A DNA stretch of 62,250 nt. Origin: Nitrospirota bacterium (lineage in GTDB: Bacteria > Nitrospirota > Nitrospiria > Nitrospirales > Nitrospiraceae). The translations under genes were made by a program, and so were the position numbers. The notes under the pieces were generated by a model that was given only the letters and a program-made list of their open reading frames with translations, searched no databases and had not been told where the DNA came from. Position 1 is the first letter of the stretch. Each line of letters starts with the position of its first letter. This document shows, piece by piece, positions 62,095 through 62,250 of this stretch. The stretch covers positions 1-62,250 of the forward strand of contig JAUXQT010000101.1 of assembly GCA_030682135.1 (NCBI GenBank), read 5' to 3'.

Positions 62095-62250
62095 ATGGCG
62101 AAGGCGAAATATGAGCGGCGGAAGCCGCACGTGAATATCGGGACGATCGGACACGTGGACCACGGCAAGACGACGTTGACTGCGGCCTTGACCAAGGTGA
62201 GCGCGGATAAGGGCATGGCCAAGTTCATCAGCTACGACGAAGTGGCAAAG
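62095..62250 (+). CDS. tuf: Elongation factor Tu, N-terminal part (cut by window end)
   Basis: Only 52 codons are visible. [20 protein letters not shown] is followed by [15 protein letters not shown], the G1 P-loop that binds GTP, and then [11 protein letters not shown]-Tu brings aminoacyl-tRNA to the ribosome. The ribosome-binding site is AAGGGAG 10 bases before ATG 62095. It closes a tRNA-Tyr/Gly/Thr-tuf operon, the classical tufB-type layout; secE/nusG would be expected further on. Confidence 0.97.
   Translation, partial: MAKAKYERRKPHVNIGTIGHVDHGKTTLTAALTKVSADKGMAKFISYDEVAK

Overview
The window is an ordinary-looking chromosomal segment of about 58-60 % G+C, most likely from a Nitrospira-type bacterium (phylum Nitrospirota). 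That placement is an inference from gene content and style: many two-component and sigma-54 regulators, small c-type cytochrome and Fe-S proteins, a 4-domain glycogen/glucan set, a tRNA-Tyr/Gly/Thr-tuf block, and spacers carrying palindromic and 7-bp-period repeats of a kind I associate with Nitrospira. No 16S rRNA or nitrification gene is present to prove it.

Layout. 0-10 kb: the end of a protoporphyrinogen oxidase gene, a dispersed palindromic repeat, mazG with an overlapping membrane-protein gene, a DUF1844 gene, an NtrY/NtrX-type two-component pair, a DUF4197 lipoprotein, overlapping purM-purN, tRNA-Ala(CGC) and a tiny GIY-YIG protein whose ribosome-binding site lies in a hairpin. 10-16 kb: a minus-strand signalling block (hybrid kinase + HPt, REC-GGDEF, REC with a C-terminal cysteine motif) and yqeY. 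16-23 kb: lipoprotein, MFS carrier, three small plus-strand genes, periplasmic glutathione peroxidase, HtpX protease, cupredoxin, squalene/phytoene synthase and a DUF6159 membrane protein. 23.5-28.3 kb: a 913-residue SBBP-repeat protein, a 177-bp composite inverted-repeat element and a four-gene Fe-S operon. 28.4-35.3 kb: alanine dehydrogenase, tRNA-Pro(CGG), acylphosphatase, RpoS-like sigma factor, apt, DksA-like protein, queC, a lipoprotein cytochrome c and a band-7 lipoprotein. 35.3-45.4 kb: HDOD protein, malQ, a second repeat copy, a sensor kinase/sigma-54 activator pair, a three-gene minus-strand cluster with an apparently inactivated PD-(D/E)XK nuclease-like protein, tRNA-Arg(CCT) and an unusual receiver. 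45.6-50.4 kb: a MITE-like element that supplies the stop codon of a DUF4340 gene, at the end of a GldA/F/G-like ABC operon. 50.6-58.1 kb: RlpA, small basic protein, two HEAT-repeat proteins, a coiled-coil protein, glycogen phosphorylase. 58.3-62.25 kb: UvrD-like helicase, an HExxH secreted protein, then a promoter followed by tRNA-Tyr, tRNA-Gly, tRNA-Thr and the start of tuf.

No transposase, CRISPR array, rRNA or prophage gene was seen. The most unusual signals are in the non-coding DNA (three different inverted-repeat elements, duplicated tRNA spacers, heptad-period spacer repeats) and in a nuclease-fold protein that has lost two of its three expected catalytic residues. I did not find a convincing complete new defence or mobile system. 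Gene functions are assigned by eye from motifs; no database search was run.
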